Notes under the pieces: model-generated | What the model was told of the DNA's origin: nothing | The model's input: the letters and a program-made list of their open reading frames with translations, nothing else | Databases searched by the model: none | Assembly (NCBI RefSeq): GCF_013280495.1 | Contig: NZ_JABSSX010000009.1 | Location: 1-64,000, forward strand | Length of the DNA: 64,000 nucleotides | Direction: 5' to 3' | Source of the DNA: Brevibacterium permense | Lineage (GTDB): Bacteria; Actinomycetota; Actinomycetes; Actinomycetales; Brevibacteriaceae | Program-made: the position numbers and the translations under genes | Part shown: positions 16,435 through 25,678 of the stretch, in pieces | Position numbering within the stretch: position 1 is the first letter of the stretch | Layout: each line of letters begins with the position of its first letter

Positions 16435-17997
16435 ATGAGGCGTCTGACCCGCAACTTCGTCGCAATCTGCTCCACCCTCGCACTGACCGCCGGACTCGCC
16501 GCCTGCGGCAGCGGCTCCGACGAAGCCGGCGGCGCCGGCGACACGATCGTGGCCGAGACCGCCTTCAACCTCAAGACGATCGACCCGCATCGACAATTCG
16601 AGTTCACCGGATCGACGATCGACAGCGCCATCTACCAGACGGCGCTCGAATTCGAGGACGGTGACCTCACCAAACCGACCGATGGCCTCTGCTCATTCGA
16701 AATGTCCGAGGACAGCAAGGAGATGACGCTGACCCTCAAAGACGAGGATGCGAAATTCTCCAACGGCGATCCCGTCACCGCCGACGACATCGCCTTCTCC
16801 TTCGAACGCCTTCAGGGCATCAAGGGCAACCCCTCGTTCTTCCTCGACGGGGTCAAGGTGAAGAAGGTCGATGACAAGACGGTCACGCTCACCAGCGAAG
16901 AACCCAACCCCGCACTGCCCTACATCCTCCCCAACTCCTCGATCGGCATCGTCAATTCGAAGGTGGTCAAGGAGAACGAGGGCACCACAGATGAGAAGGA
17001 CGGAGCCGAGCAGTTCCTCAATGAGAACTCACAGGGCTCGGGACCGTACAAGGTGGAGAAGTACGACGCCGACAGCCAGGTCGTGCTGACCGCGAACGAG
17101 CACTACAACGGTCCGGAACCGAAGTACAAACGAGTGGTCCTGCGCAATGTCTCCGCAGAGACCCAGCTGACCGACATCCAGTCGGGTCAGGCGCAGGTCG
17201 CCTACGACCTCAACTCCGATCAGGCGAAGCAGATCGACGAGTCGATGGGCAAGATCTCCAGCCTACCCTCGACTCGCAGCCTCTACATCTTCAACAATGC
17301 CGATGAGAAGATCGGCGGCCCCGCAGCGGACCCGAACTTCCGCAAGGCCGTCATGGCGGCGATCGACTACGACAAACTCATCGACCTCGCCGGGAAGGGA
17401 TCCCAGCGCATGGCCAGTCTCGTGCCGAACGAGTTCGTCGGCGCCGTCCCGAAGGACGAGGCTCCTGAACGCGACCTCGAGAAGGCGAAGAAGCTGCTGA
17501 AGGAGGCCGGCTACGACGGAGAGAAGGTCCCCTTCCACTACTCGAGTGATCAGGCCGTCAACGGAGTCGACCTCGCACAGCTCGCCGAAACCCTGCAGGC
17601 GCAGCTGAAGGAAGCCGGCATCAACCTCGACCTCAAACCTGCCCCGAGCTCGACTCAGCTCGACGGCTTCCGCTCGGCCAAACAGCCGATGGGCATCGGA
17701 ACCTGGGGCGCAGACTTCCCCGATCCGACGAACTACAACGTCTTCATTCCCGGCGGCGACGTTGCCGATCGCGTGAACTGGAGCGACGACCCGAAGCTGA
17801 AGAAGCTTGCGGACGAAGCTGCCAAGGCGAAGGGTGATGCGCGCGATGCCGCCTACGCGAAGCTGTTCAAGGCGACCACCGACACCGCGGTGTGGATCCC
17901 GCTCGTCCAGCCGGTCAGCACCGTCGCCGTCGGTTCGAGCATTAAGAAGTTCGTCTCGAACGCCGACATCTCGTTCGACTTCGCAAAGGCAGAGTGA
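16435..17997 (+). CDS. ABC transporter substrate-binding lipoprotein, dipeptide/oligopeptide type
   Basis: This 520-residue lipoprotein belongs to SBP family 5 (DppA/OppA). The signal peptide ends in the lipobox LAAC, with lipidated C24. The mature part opens with FNLKTIDPHRQ and contains TGDPV-like and GSGPYKVEKYD segments typical of the family. It captures peptides or related solutes outside the cell and delivers them to the permeases encoded next. It begins an operon of seven genes whose sixth encodes isoaspartyl dipeptidase, so isoaspartyl peptides are a plausible ligand (inference). The ATG follows TTAGGGAG. Confidence 0.92.
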   Translation: MRRLTRNFVAICSTLALTAGLAACGSGSDEAGGAGDTIVAETAFNLKTIDPHRQFEFTGSTIDSAIYQTALEFEDGDLTKPTDGLCSFEMSEDSKEMTLTLKDEDAKFSNGDPVTADDIAFSFERLQGIKGNPSFFLDGVKVKKVDDKTVTLTSEEPNPALPYILPNSSIGIVNSKVVKENEGTTDEKDGAEQFLNENSQGSGPYKVEKYDADSQVVLTANEHYNGPEPKYKRVVLRNVSAETQLTDIQSGQAQVAYDLNSDQAKQIDESMGKISSLPSTRSLYIFNNADEKIGGPAADPNFRKAVMAAIDYDKLIDLAGKGSQRMASLVPNEFVGAVPKDEAPERDLEKAKKLLKEAGYDGEKVPFHYSSDQAVNGVDLAQLAETLQAQLKEAGINLDLKPAPSSTQLDGFRSAKQPMGIGTWGADFPDPTNYNVFIPGGDVADRVNWSDDPKLKKLADEAAKAKGDARDAAYAKLFKATTDTAVWIPLVQPVSTVAVGSSIKKFVSNADISFDFAKAE

Positions 17998-17999
17998 GG

Positions 18000-19112
18000 A
18001 TGGCGGAAGCCACCACAGCGCCGCTGGGTACCGATGTCGCGTCCGCTTCTGGTGAGGCGGACGCGGCGCAGCGAGTCAAACCGCCGAAGCTCCACCCGCT
18101 GCTCCGGTTCATCCTCATTCGGATCGGGATCTCGCTCATCCTGATCTGGGGCGTGACCGTGGTGACGTTCCTGCTCACCAACCTCGTGCCCACCGACCCG
18201 GTCGCCGCCATCCTCGGCGACCGGGCTGCGGCAGATCCCGAGATCGTCGCCCAGACACGGGAGAAGCTCGGACTCGACCAACCGCTCCTCGTCCAGTACT
18301 TCACGTACCTGGGCAACCTGCTGCAGGGAGATCTGGGAGTCTCCAATCAGACCCGCACACCCGTGCTCGCCTCGATCGGACAGGTCTTCCCCGCATCGAT
18401 CGAGCTCGGCATCGGAGCGATTCTCATCTCGGTGATCCTCGGACTCCTGCTCGGTCTGCTCAGCGCTCTCAAACAGAACAGTCTCGTCGACCACGCCATC
18501 CGCACCCTCAGCCTCATCGGCATCTCGGCACCGACATTCTGGATCGCCACCGTCGCCTACTTCGTCTTCTTCTTCAGACTTCGAGTCGTTCCCGGCGCCG
18601 GACGACTCGACCCCTGGATCACCCCGCCGCCGAAAGTGACCGGCCTCTACACTGTCGACTCCCTATTGGCGGGACAGATGGCGACCTTCGCCAATGCGCT
18701 GGGCCACCTCATTCTGCCGTCGTGCGTGCTCGCCCTCTTCACCATCGGCCTGCTCACACGGTTCAGCCGCTCGAGCGTCCTCGACATCATCAGGCTCGAC
18801 TACGTCACCGCGGCCAAGGCAAAAGGGCTGCCGGCACGGACAGTGGTCTTCAAATACATCTTCCGCGGCGCGCTGGTTCCGATCATCACCGTCGTCGGTC
18901 TGGCCTTCGGTTCCCTGCTCTCCGGTGCCGTGCTGACTGAGACCGTCTTCGCCTGGAACGGACTCGGCCAATATGCCTATCGAGGAGCGACGACGCTCGA
19001 CCTGCCTGTCATCATGGGCGTCGGCCTCGTCATCGGCATCGTCTATATCCTCGTGAACTTCATCGTCGACCTGATCTACGGCTTCGTGGATCCGAGAGTG
19101 AGGGTGAGATGA
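18000..19112 (+). CDS. ABC transporter permease, DppB/OppB type
   Basis: This membrane permease of about 370 residues has six predicted helices. The EAA-like coupling loop includes RLDYVTAAKAKGLPARTVVFKY. A helix-rich N-terminus begins after about 40 cytoplasmic residues. It forms half of the peptide channel with the next gene product. The ATG at 18000 lies just after the stop of the binding-protein gene. A GTG at 17994 in the same frame is an alternative start. It overlaps the next gene by 4 bases. Confidence 0.92.
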   Translation: MAEATTAPLGTDVASASGEADAAQRVKPPKLHPLLRFILIRIGISLILIWGVTVVTFLLTNLVPTDPVAAILGDRAAADPEIVAQTREKLGLDQPLLVQYFTYLGNLLQGDLGVSNQTRTPVLASIGQVFPASIELGIGAILISVILGLLLGLLSALKQNSLVDHAIRTLSLIGISAPTFWIATVAYFVFFFRLRVVPGAGRLDPWITPPPKVTGLYTVDSLLAGQMATFANALGHLILPSCVLALFTIGLLTRFSRSSVLDIIRLDYVTAAKAKGLPARTVVFKYIFRGALVPIITVVGLAFGSLLSGAVLTETVFAWNGLGQYAYRGATTLDLPVIMGVGLVIGIVYILVNFIVDLIYGFVDPRVRVR

Positions 19113-20041
19113 GCATCGGCACCCCGAAGCAACCCACCAATACCCCCACCACCGAGGCGGTCCGCCGCGATCCCGTCGACCCCGGACTCAAAAGGTGGCA
19201 GATCCGCTTCCCGAAAGCCCTGCGCACTCCCCTGGGGTTCGTGGGCGCAGGAATACTCGCGCTCTGGCTGATCGCAGCGATCTTCGCACCGCTGCTGGCC
19301 CCGTTCGATGCTCTGGCGCAGAACTTTCCGAGGCTCTCGGCTCCCAACGGGGAGAATCTGCTCGGTACCGACACACTGGGCCGAGACGTACTCTCCCGCA
19401 TCCTCGTTGCCGCCCGCACCACCTTGCCCGCCGCGGTGTTCGTCGTCATCTGCTCGGCGCTGCTCGGCTCGGTGCTCGGTGCCATTGCCGGATACTTCGG
19501 TCGAGCCGTCGACGAGATCATCATGCGCATCGCCGATCTGGTGTTCGCCTTCCCCACGATCATCCTCGCCATGGTCATCGCAGCCGCCCTCGGCCCGGGC
19601 TTGAAGAACGCGATCATCGCGATCCTGCTCGTCTCCTGGCCGTCCTACGCGCGTGTCACCAGATCGCTGGTGATGACCGCGCGGGGCAGCGAGTACGTCA
19701 TCGCCGGACGCCTGCTCGGATTCAGCGCGGGCAGATCACTGGCCCGCGAAATCGCACCGAACGTCATCTCTCCCGTCGTCGTGCTCGCCACCCTCGATGT
19801 CGGTTCGGCGATCCTCACCATGGCAGGACTGTCGTTCCTGTCTCTCGGTGCCGTTCCGCCGACCCCCGATTGGGGCGCAATGATCAGCGAAGGCGTCTCC
19901 CAGTTCGCTGCCTGGTGGATCGCCTTCTTCCCCGGCCTCTGCATCCTCACCATCGTCATGGCGTTCAACTTCATCGGCGACAGTCTGCGCGACACCCTCG
20001 ATCCCCATACCGCCCAGGAAGTCGGTGAGACGACCTCATGA
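19109..20041 (+). CDS. ABC transporter permease, DppC/OppC type
   Basis: This 310-residue permease has about six helices. The N-terminal OppC-like segment precedes LLGTDTLGRDVLSRI, a DppC signature, and the coupling loop includes RGSEYVIAGRLLGFS. It pairs with the DppB-type permease in the membrane. Overlaps of 4 bases with both neighbours (ATGA type) indicate translational coupling. Confidence 0.92.
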   Translation: MSIGTPKQPTNTPTTEAVRRDPVDPGLKRWQIRFPKALRTPLGFVGAGILALWLIAAIFAPLLAPFDALAQNFPRLSAPNGENLLGTDTLGRDVLSRILVAARTTLPAAVFVVICSALLGSVLGAIAGYFGRAVDEIIMRIADLVFAFPTIILAMVIAAALGPGLKNAIIAILLVSWPSYARVTRSLVMTARGSEYVIAGRLLGFSAGRSLAREIAPNVISPVVVLATLDVGSAILTMAGLSFLSLGAVPPTPDWGAMISEGVSQFAAWWIAFFPGLCILTIVMAFNFIGDSLRDTLDPHTAQEVGETTS

Positions 20042-20829
20042 GCATGATCAGCATCAGAGACCTCAATCTGTCGGTCACTGCAGGCAAGAAGACCACCCAC
20101 ATCCTCAAAGACGTCTCGTTCGACCTCGAAGCAGGTCGCATCACCGGTGTGGCAGGTGCGTCTGGGTCCGGCAAGACCCAGACCGGTCTGGCCGTCATGG
20201 GACTCTCGCCCACGGGCGCGGAGCTGAGCGGAAGCATCGATTTCGACGGAGTCGAACTGGTGGGGATGCCTGCCAAGCAGCACAACCGCCTGCGCGGAGT
20301 GCAGCTGTCGATGGTCTTTCAGGATCCGGCCTCGGCGTTCCATCCCATGCTCACAGTCGGCGACCAGATCACTGACCACCTTCGACACCACCAGAAAGTG
20401 TCGAAGAAAGTGGCCTTGGCCAAAGCCGTCGAGATCCTCGGCCGAACCAGGGTGCCGCACCCGGAGGAGGCGGTGAAGAAGTACCCGCACCAGTTCTCCG
20501 GCGGACAGCTGCAGCGAATCGCTTTCGCCTCGGCGATCATCTGCGATCCGAAGGTGCTCATCGCCGACGAACCGACCACAGCACTCGATGTCACCGTGCA
20601 GGCAGGCATCCTTCGGTTGCTGCGTGAACTCTGCGACGATCTCGACCTCGCCGTGCTGCTGGTCACCCACGACTTCGGAGTGCTCTCCTCGGTCGCGGAC
20701 ACCATCGTGGTCATGAAGAACGGAGTCGTCGTCGAAACCGGTGAACGGGAGGCGGTCATCACCGCTCCTCAACACGAATACACGCGTTCGCTCATCGAAT
20801 CGCTGCCAGGAGCGGAGGTCTCCCCATGA
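20038..20829 (+). CDS. ABC transporter ATP-binding protein, DppD type (short form)
   Basis: This 263-residue ATPase has Walker A GASGSGKTQ, signature FSGGQLQRIAFA, Walker B VLIADEPTTALD and the H-loop THD. It energises the peptide importer on the cytoplasmic side. It lacks the C-terminal oligopeptide_HPY extension usual in DppD/OppD (about 320 residues), so its length is more like NikD. It is the fourth gene of the operon and overlaps its neighbours by 4 bases. Confidence 0.92.
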   Translation: MSMISIRDLNLSVTAGKKTTHILKDVSFDLEAGRITGVAGASGSGKTQTGLAVMGLSPTGAELSGSIDFDGVELVGMPAKQHNRLRGVQLSMVFQDPASAFHPMLTVGDQITDHLRHHQKVSKKVALAKAVEILGRTRVPHPEEAVKKYPHQFSGGQLQRIAFASAIICDPKVLIADEPTTALDVTVQAGILRLLRELCDDLDLAVLLVTHDFGVLSSVADTIVVMKNGVVVETGEREAVITAPQHEYTRSLIESLPGAEVSP

Positions 20830-21656
20830 CGTCGATCGACCAGGCCCCGGCCGCCGCCACCGCTCACTCCCCCGCATCAGGTGCTCCGCTCCTGGAACTA
20901 GATTCCGTGGCATGCGAATACAAACTCGACGGCGGCGGCCGCTTCCGCGCCGTCAACGGAGTGTCTCTGCAACTGGGTCGCTCGGAGGTGCTCGGGCTCG
21001 TCGGCGAATCCGGCTGCGGCAAATCGACGCTGGCCAAACTCATCTGCGGGTTGGAGAAGCCGGCAGACGGCTCCATCACCTTCGACGGTCATCCGGTCAG
21101 AGCGCTCGGGCTGAAGAAGAGAGCGAAGGAACTGCTCGGCATCCAGATGGTCTTCCAGAACCCCTACGCGTCGCTCAATCCGCGCAGGCGGATCCGCGAC
21201 CAGCTCGACGATGCGCTGGCGCTCAACCCTGACGGCACGTGGACCGTCGAATCGCTGTTGGAAGCCGTCGACCTGCCGGCCGACTCCGCCCAGCGCTATT
21301 CGCATTCGTTCTCCGGCGGACAGAGACAACGTATCGCCATCGCTCGGGCCCTGGCTGCAGGCCCGAAAGTGCTCGTCGGTGATGAGCCCATCGCCTCACT
21401 CGATGCGTTCCTCCAAGCACGGATCGCTCGCATGATGCGCGACCTCGCCATCGACTCCGGTGCCTCGATGATCTTCATCAGCCACGATCTCTCGGTCGTT
21501 CGCGATATTGCAGACAGGGTCGCAGTGATGGAAGCGGGTAGGATCGTCGAGGTCGGTTCGACGGAACAGATCTGGAACGATCCGAACCACCCCTATACAC
21601 AGAAACTCCTCGCTGCCATCCCGAAGGTGGACGGCAAGGGGTTCATACCTGGTTAG
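20826..21656 (+). CDS. ABC transporter ATP-binding protein, DppF type (short form)
   Basis: This 276-residue ATPase has Walker A GESGCGKST, Q-loop VFQNPYASLNPRR, signature FSGGQRQRIAIARA and Walker B VLVGDEPIASLD. It is the second nucleotide-binding subunit of the peptide importer. Like its partner it is short and lacks the oligopeptide_HPY tail. About 20 residues of low-complexity Ala/Pro precede the ABC domain. A 23-base gap separates it from the dipeptidase gene. Confidence 0.92.
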   Translation: MTSIDQAPAAATAHSPASGAPLLELDSVACEYKLDGGGRFRAVNGVSLQLGRSEVLGLVGESGCGKSTLAKLICGLEKPADGSITFDGHPVRALGLKKRAKELLGIQMVFQNPYASLNPRRRIRDQLDDALALNPDGTWTVESLLEAVDLPADSAQRYSHSFSGGQRQRIAIARALAAGPKVLVGDEPIASLDAFLQARIARMMRDLAIDSGASMIFISHDLSVVRDIADRVAVMEAGRIVEVGSTEQIWNDPNHPYTQKLLAAIPKVDGKGFIPG

Positions 21657-21679
21657 CCACGACAAGGAGAGGACATGAC

Positions 21680-22822
21680 ATGGTGATATTGCTGCAAGGG
21701 GCCGAAGTCTTCGCCCCGGAACGACTCGGTCAGCAGGACATTCTCATCGAGGGGCAGCAGATCACCTACATCGGGGAGGTCCCCGTCGAAGCGGTGACCG
21801 ACCTGCCGCATGCCTCTGTCATCGATGCCCGCGGTCTGACCGCCGTGCCGGGGTTCATCGACCCGCACGTCCACATCGCTGGTGGCGGTGGTGAGGGCGG
21901 ATACGCCAATCGCACCCCGGAGATCCTCGTCAGCGACATCGTCAGCGCCGGGGTAACCACAGTCGTCGGCTGCTTGGGCACCGACGGTGTGACTCGCAGC
22001 CACGCGGATCTCCTTGCCAAGGCCCGCGCGCTCGAGGCCGACGGCATCTCCACATATATCTACACAGGCAGTTACCAGGTCCCGGCACGAACGCTGACCG
22101 GCACCGTCGTCGACGATGTCGTCCTCATCGACAAGGTCATCGGCGTCGGCGAGGTTGCGATCTCGGATCGGCGTTCCTTCCAACCGACGGTAGAAGCATT
22201 GGCCGAGCTCGTCAGCCACAGCCATGTCGGTGGTCTGCTCAGCGGCAAAGCGGGCGTCACCCACTTCCATGTCGGACCGTACTGGTCGCGTCTGGCCCCT
22301 CTGCACCGGCTGCTCGACGAGTACCCGATCGCCCCGCAGGCCGTCTATGCCACTCACATCACCAGGAGCACCGAGCTTCTGGCCGATGCGGTGAGCCTCG
22401 CAGCCAAGGGCGCCACCGTTGACATGACCGCGGGCTCGACGACCGCAGAGTCGGTCAGAGACTACATCGAACTCGGCGGCGACCTCACCCGACTCACTCT
22501 GTCGTCGGACGCCAACGGCAGTCTGCCCGAATTCGACGCGCACGGGCGGCTGATCGGCTTGGAAGTGGCCAAGCAGACCACCCTCTTCGAACAGGTGTGG
22601 GAGTGTGCCGAATTGCCCGGTATGGACCTGTCTCAGGCCCTCGCCCTCGTCACCTCCAATACGGCTGATGCTCTCGTGCTCGGGCACAAGGGCCGTCTCC
22701 GAAGCGGGTGCGACGCCGACGTCCTCCTCACCGATGACCAACACACCATCCGACTCGCCTTTTCCCGGGGACGCGAGATCGTCCGCGACGGCGAACCCCA
22801 GATCCGAGGAACTTTCGAATGA
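21680..22822 (+). CDS. iadA: Isoaspartyl dipeptidase (beta-aspartyl-peptidase)
   Basis: This 380-residue amidohydrolase is a zinc enzyme that cleaves beta-aspartyl dipeptides arising from damaged proteins. The metal motif GFIDPHVHIAGGGGEGG is characteristic of IadA, followed by TGSYQVPARTLTG and THFHVG, then THITRS. The family length is about 390 residues. Its place directly after a dipeptide ABC importer suggests the imported peptide is its substrate (inference). The next gene overlaps its stop by 4 bases. Confidence 0.9.
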   Translation: MVILLQGAEVFAPERLGQQDILIEGQQITYIGEVPVEAVTDLPHASVIDARGLTAVPGFIDPHVHIAGGGGEGGYANRTPEILVSDIVSAGVTTVVGCLGTDGVTRSHADLLAKARALEADGISTYIYTGSYQVPARTLTGTVVDDVVLIDKVIGVGEVAISDRRSFQPTVEALAELVSHSHVGGLLSGKAGVTHFHVGPYWSRLAPLHRLLDEYPIAPQAVYATHITRSTELLADAVSLAAKGATVDMTAGSTTAESVRDYIELGGDLTRLTLSSDANGSLPEFDAHGRLIGLEVAKQTTLFEQVWECAELPGMDLSQALALVTSNTADALVLGHKGRLRSGCDADVLLTDDQHTIRLAFSRGREIVRDGEPQIRGTFE

Positions 22823-24264
22823 GCCGCGAACCCGGCACCACGACGACCCACACGGCCGACGTCGAGGAGAAGCTCCCGCCGCTGGGATGGTCTCTGGTTC
22901 CCCTGGGCGCGATGCTCGTACTGCTGGCTGTGGGCTACGGCGTCCTCGGCCTCGCCCCGGAGCCGCTGTTGATCCTGTCTGCGATCATCGCCGGCTTGGT
23001 GGCTCTGCGCATGGGGCTGTCCTGGGAGGATATGCTGCTGGGGATCAGAGAGAAGCTCGATACGGCGATGCCGGCTCTGCTTGTGCTCATCTCCATCGGC
23101 ATCCTCATCGGCACATGGATGATCGCCGGGACCATTCCGATGATGATCTACTACGGTCTCGGCCTCATCAGCGCGAAGTTCATCGTCCTCATCGCCTTCG
23201 TCATCTCGGCGATCGTCTCGGTCATCACGGGGACGTCCTGGGGTTCGGCCGGAACAGTGGGCGTGGCTCTCATGGGCATCGCCACGGGCCTCGACGCCCC
23301 GCTGGCAGCGACAGCAGGAGCGATTGTCGCGGGCGCGTACTTCGGCGACAAGCTGTCTCCACTGTCGGATACGACGAATTTGGCACCGATAGCTGCGGGA
23401 ACCACCCTCTGGGAGCACATTCGCCACATGCTCTACACCACGATTCCAGCCACACTCGTGGCGCTGGCGCTCTACCTGTTCGTCGGCATCAATCAGCACT
23501 CGGGAAGCACCGATTCGGACCAGATCAGCGCCGTCACAGGTACCTTGGACGGCCTGTTCTCCTTCAACGTTCTCCTGCTTCTGCCGATGGTCATCGTCCT
23601 CGCCGGAGCCGTGCTCAAACTGCCGACGCTGCCGACGATCATCGGATCGTCACTTGTAGCGGGGATCCTTGCGGCGATCTTCCAGAAGGTCAGCGTCGAA
23701 TCGATCTTCGCCTCGACGGTCGACGGATTCACCCCGAACATGCTCGAAGTCGGGCCCTCAACGCTCGAGAGCCTGGACCCCGATGTCGTCGAGTTGGTGT
23801 CGCAGGGCGGGATGGCGTCGATGACCGGTGTCATCCTCATCGCGTTCAGCGCCTTCGCGTTCGCCGGAATAATGTCGCGGTCCGGTGCCCTCGAAACCAT
23901 CATCCGCTCGCTGTTGAAGTTCGTGAAGCGCACGGGAGACCTCGTTCTCTCAACTGTCCTGTCATGCATCACGATGGCCGTCGTGACCGGCAACTCCTAC
24001 CTCTCGATCATCGTGCCGGGCGAACTGTTCAAGAGGGCCTACGCCGACCGCGGCCTGGATGCCAAGAACCTCTCGCGCACCCTCGAGGACTCCGGCACCG
24101 TCATCGTTCCACTGATTCCGTGGTCCTCAGCGGGCGTCTACATGGCAGGAGTCCTTGGGGTCTCCGTACTCGACTACGCACCGTGGGCGGTGTTCTGCTA
24201 TGTCGGCTTCGCGTTCGCCATCATCCTCGGCTACACCGAGTTCGGCATCGCCAAACGTCGCTGA
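22819..24264 (+). CDS. NhaC-family Na+/H+ (or Na+/organic acid) antiporter
   Basis: This 481-residue membrane protein of about 11-12 helices has the NhaC segments SVITGTSWGSAGTVG and GAYFGDKLSPLSDTTNLAP. NhaC members exchange sodium for protons, and some exchange malate and lactate. As last gene of the dpp-iadA operon, it may export sodium or an amino-acid product released by the peptidase (inference). It overlaps iadA by 4 bases. Confidence 0.9.
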   Translation: MSREPGTTTTHTADVEEKLPPLGWSLVPLGAMLVLLAVGYGVLGLAPEPLLILSAIIAGLVALRMGLSWEDMLLGIREKLDTAMPALLVLISIGILIGTWMIAGTIPMMIYYGLGLISAKFIVLIAFVISAIVSVITGTSWGSAGTVGVALMGIATGLDAPLAATAGAIVAGAYFGDKLSPLSDTTNLAPIAAGTTLWEHIRHMLYTTIPATLVALALYLFVGINQHSGSTDSDQISAVTGTLDGLFSFNVLLLLPMVIVLAGAVLKLPTLPTIIGSSLVAGILAAIFQKVSVESIFASTVDGFTPNMLEVGPSTLESLDPDVVELVSQGGMASMTGVILIAFSAFAFAGIMSRSGALETIIRSLLKFVKRTGDLVLSTVLSCITMAVVTGNSYLSIIVPGELFKRAYADRGLDAKNLSRTLEDSGTVIVPLIPWSSAGVYMAGVLGVSVLDYAPWAVFCYVGFAFAIILGYTEFGIAKRR

Positions 24265-24314
24265 GACGCCTGATCGGATGATCTTTTCTCGACGTTTCCG
24301 GGCCACTTCCAATT

Positions 24315-25208
24315 TCAGCTGACCCGCACGGACTTCCGCTGCGCGTACTCGGCAGGGCTGAAACCGGTGACGCGAACGAAATCCGTACTGAAGTGCGATT
24401 GATCGAACCAGCCGAAGTGTGCGCCGAGGTCGGCCAGAGTTCCGTCCCGCCCGCGGTCGATCGCTGCGATCGCGTCGATGATCCGTGCCCTGGCCAAGAT
24501 CTTCTTCACCCCGACTCCGCAGCAGCTGCTGAATATCCGCTGCAGCGTACGCTCACCGATATCAGCTCTCTCCGAGAGGACTTTCAGGCTCACGACTTCG
24601 GGGTCGGACAGGATGTCGAGCACCCGTTTCAGCCGTTCGAACGACGGGGTCATCTGCGGCCGCCAGGACAGCAGCCAGCTTTCCACCGAAGCGGCCAATT
24701 CGCTGAAGTCGGGCGTCCCGGCTTTCTGCGACTGCGCAAACATCTCAGAGAGTCCTAGGTCGTCATCCAACCTCGGAAACCACAGTTCGGCAGGGACGGT
24801 CGAATCACGGATGCTCGCCGGCTTCTCCTCGGAGAACGCCAGTGTCGCACCCGGCTGAAAGTTCACGCCGAAGACTCCGCCGCGTCCGAAGATTCCCACA
24901 TCGAAGCGACGTTTGGTGACCGGACCGGTCACCCATGCCCCAGGCCCGTCCACGTGCGCCCGCCGACTGTCGCCGAACTCGAAGGTCAGATGGATGGTCG
25001 GTTCGGACAAGGTCCCCGTCTGATAGCTCTCGCCCTCCGGCAGATCCCACTCGACGGCCCAATAGCGTTTGACGAAGGGGCGCAGGCGCTCTGCGACGAC
25101 ACGAACGGACGAATAACGCGCATGCTCGAGCGTCTCCCCCGGCTTGAGCACACGTCCGAAGAAGTGCTGCGGCAGTGACGCATTTTTCCTAGTGACGTCG
25201 TCGTCCAT
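24315..25208 (-). CDS. AraC-family transcriptional regulator
   Basis: This 297-residue regulator has an N-terminal ligand-like domain similar to DUF6597 (TIHLTFEFGDSRR, VFGVNFQPGATLAF). The C-terminal AraC double helix-turn-helix covers about 190-290 (LSERADIGERTLQRIFSSCCGVG, then LADLGAHFGWFDQSHFSTDF). Its start is only 9 bases from the start of a divergent VOC gene, so the two probably share control sequences. The ligand is unknown. Confidence 0.9.
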   Translation of the reverse strand: MDDDVTRKNASLPQHFFGRVLKPGETLEHARYSSVRVVAERLRPFVKRYWAVEWDLPEGESYQTGTLSEPTIHLTFEFGDSRRAHVDGPGAWVTGPVTKRRFDVGIFGRGGVFGVNFQPGATLAFSEEKPASIRDSTVPAELWFPRLDDDLGLSEMFAQSQKAGTPDFSELAASVESWLLSWRPQMTPSFERLKRVLDILSDPEVVSLKVLSERADIGERTLQRIFSSCCGVGVKKILARARIIDAIAAIDRGRDGTLADLGAHFGWFDQSHFSTDFVRVTGFSPAEYAQRKSVRVS

Positions 25209-25217
25209 GGCACAAGA

Positions 25218-25228
25218 ATGTCAGACAT
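25218..25228. promoter_or_regulatory. Short palindrome over the VOC start
   Basis: ATGTC-A-GACAT is a perfect 5-1-5 palindrome that contains both possible VOC start codons and lies 10 bases from the AraC start. It could be an operator for the regulator, but short palindromes also occur by chance. Confidence 0.2.
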
Positions 25229-25649
25229 GACTGAAACACAGAAGACCGACACCGCCGCGACAGCCGCCGACGACTCCACCACAGCACCCGTCGCCACACT
25301 GGCGATGGTCACCCTTGACGCCCCGAACGCTGCCGTTCTCGGAGAGTTCTACTCTTCCGTCCTCGGCTGGCCCATCGCCTATTCGGACGAGAACTATGCC
25401 ATGCTCACCGGTCCCAGCCATGCACTGGGCATCGGCACGACCCCGGACTACCAGCGACCGAGCTGGCCCGACGACGGACACAAGCAGTTCCACCTCGACC
25501 TCGCCGCCGACGACATCCGTGTGGCAGCCGATCGCTGCGTCGAACTCGGAGCCACCCGGGCCGAACCACAGCCCGGTGAGACCTGGGTCGTGCTCCTCGA
25601 TCCCGCCTGTCACCCGTTCTGCATCTCGGACGCGAAGAACTGGGGCTGA
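25218..25649 (+). CDS. VOC-superfamily (glyoxalase/dioxygenase-like) protein
   Basis: This 143-residue protein has about 25 disordered Thr/Ala residues followed by one vicinal-oxygen-chelate domain (VTLDAPNAAVLGEFYSSVLGWP ... FHLDLAADDI ... WVVLLDPACHPFCI). VOC proteins bind metal and act as glyoxalases, dioxygenases or antibiotic-binding proteins. No specific function is visible here. Two ATGs, at 25218 and 25227, both lack a clear ribosome site. The gene is divergent from the AraC regulator, which may control it (inference). Confidence 0.85.
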   Translation: MSDMTETQKTDTAATAADDSTTAPVATLAMVTLDAPNAAVLGEFYSSVLGWPIAYSDENYAMLTGPSHALGIGTTPDYQRPSWPDDGHKQFHLDLAADDIRVAADRCVELGATRAEPQPGETWVVLLDPACHPFCISDAKNWG

Positions 25650-25678
25650 GCATCCCCGCAGACCTGACAGCCGAGCTC

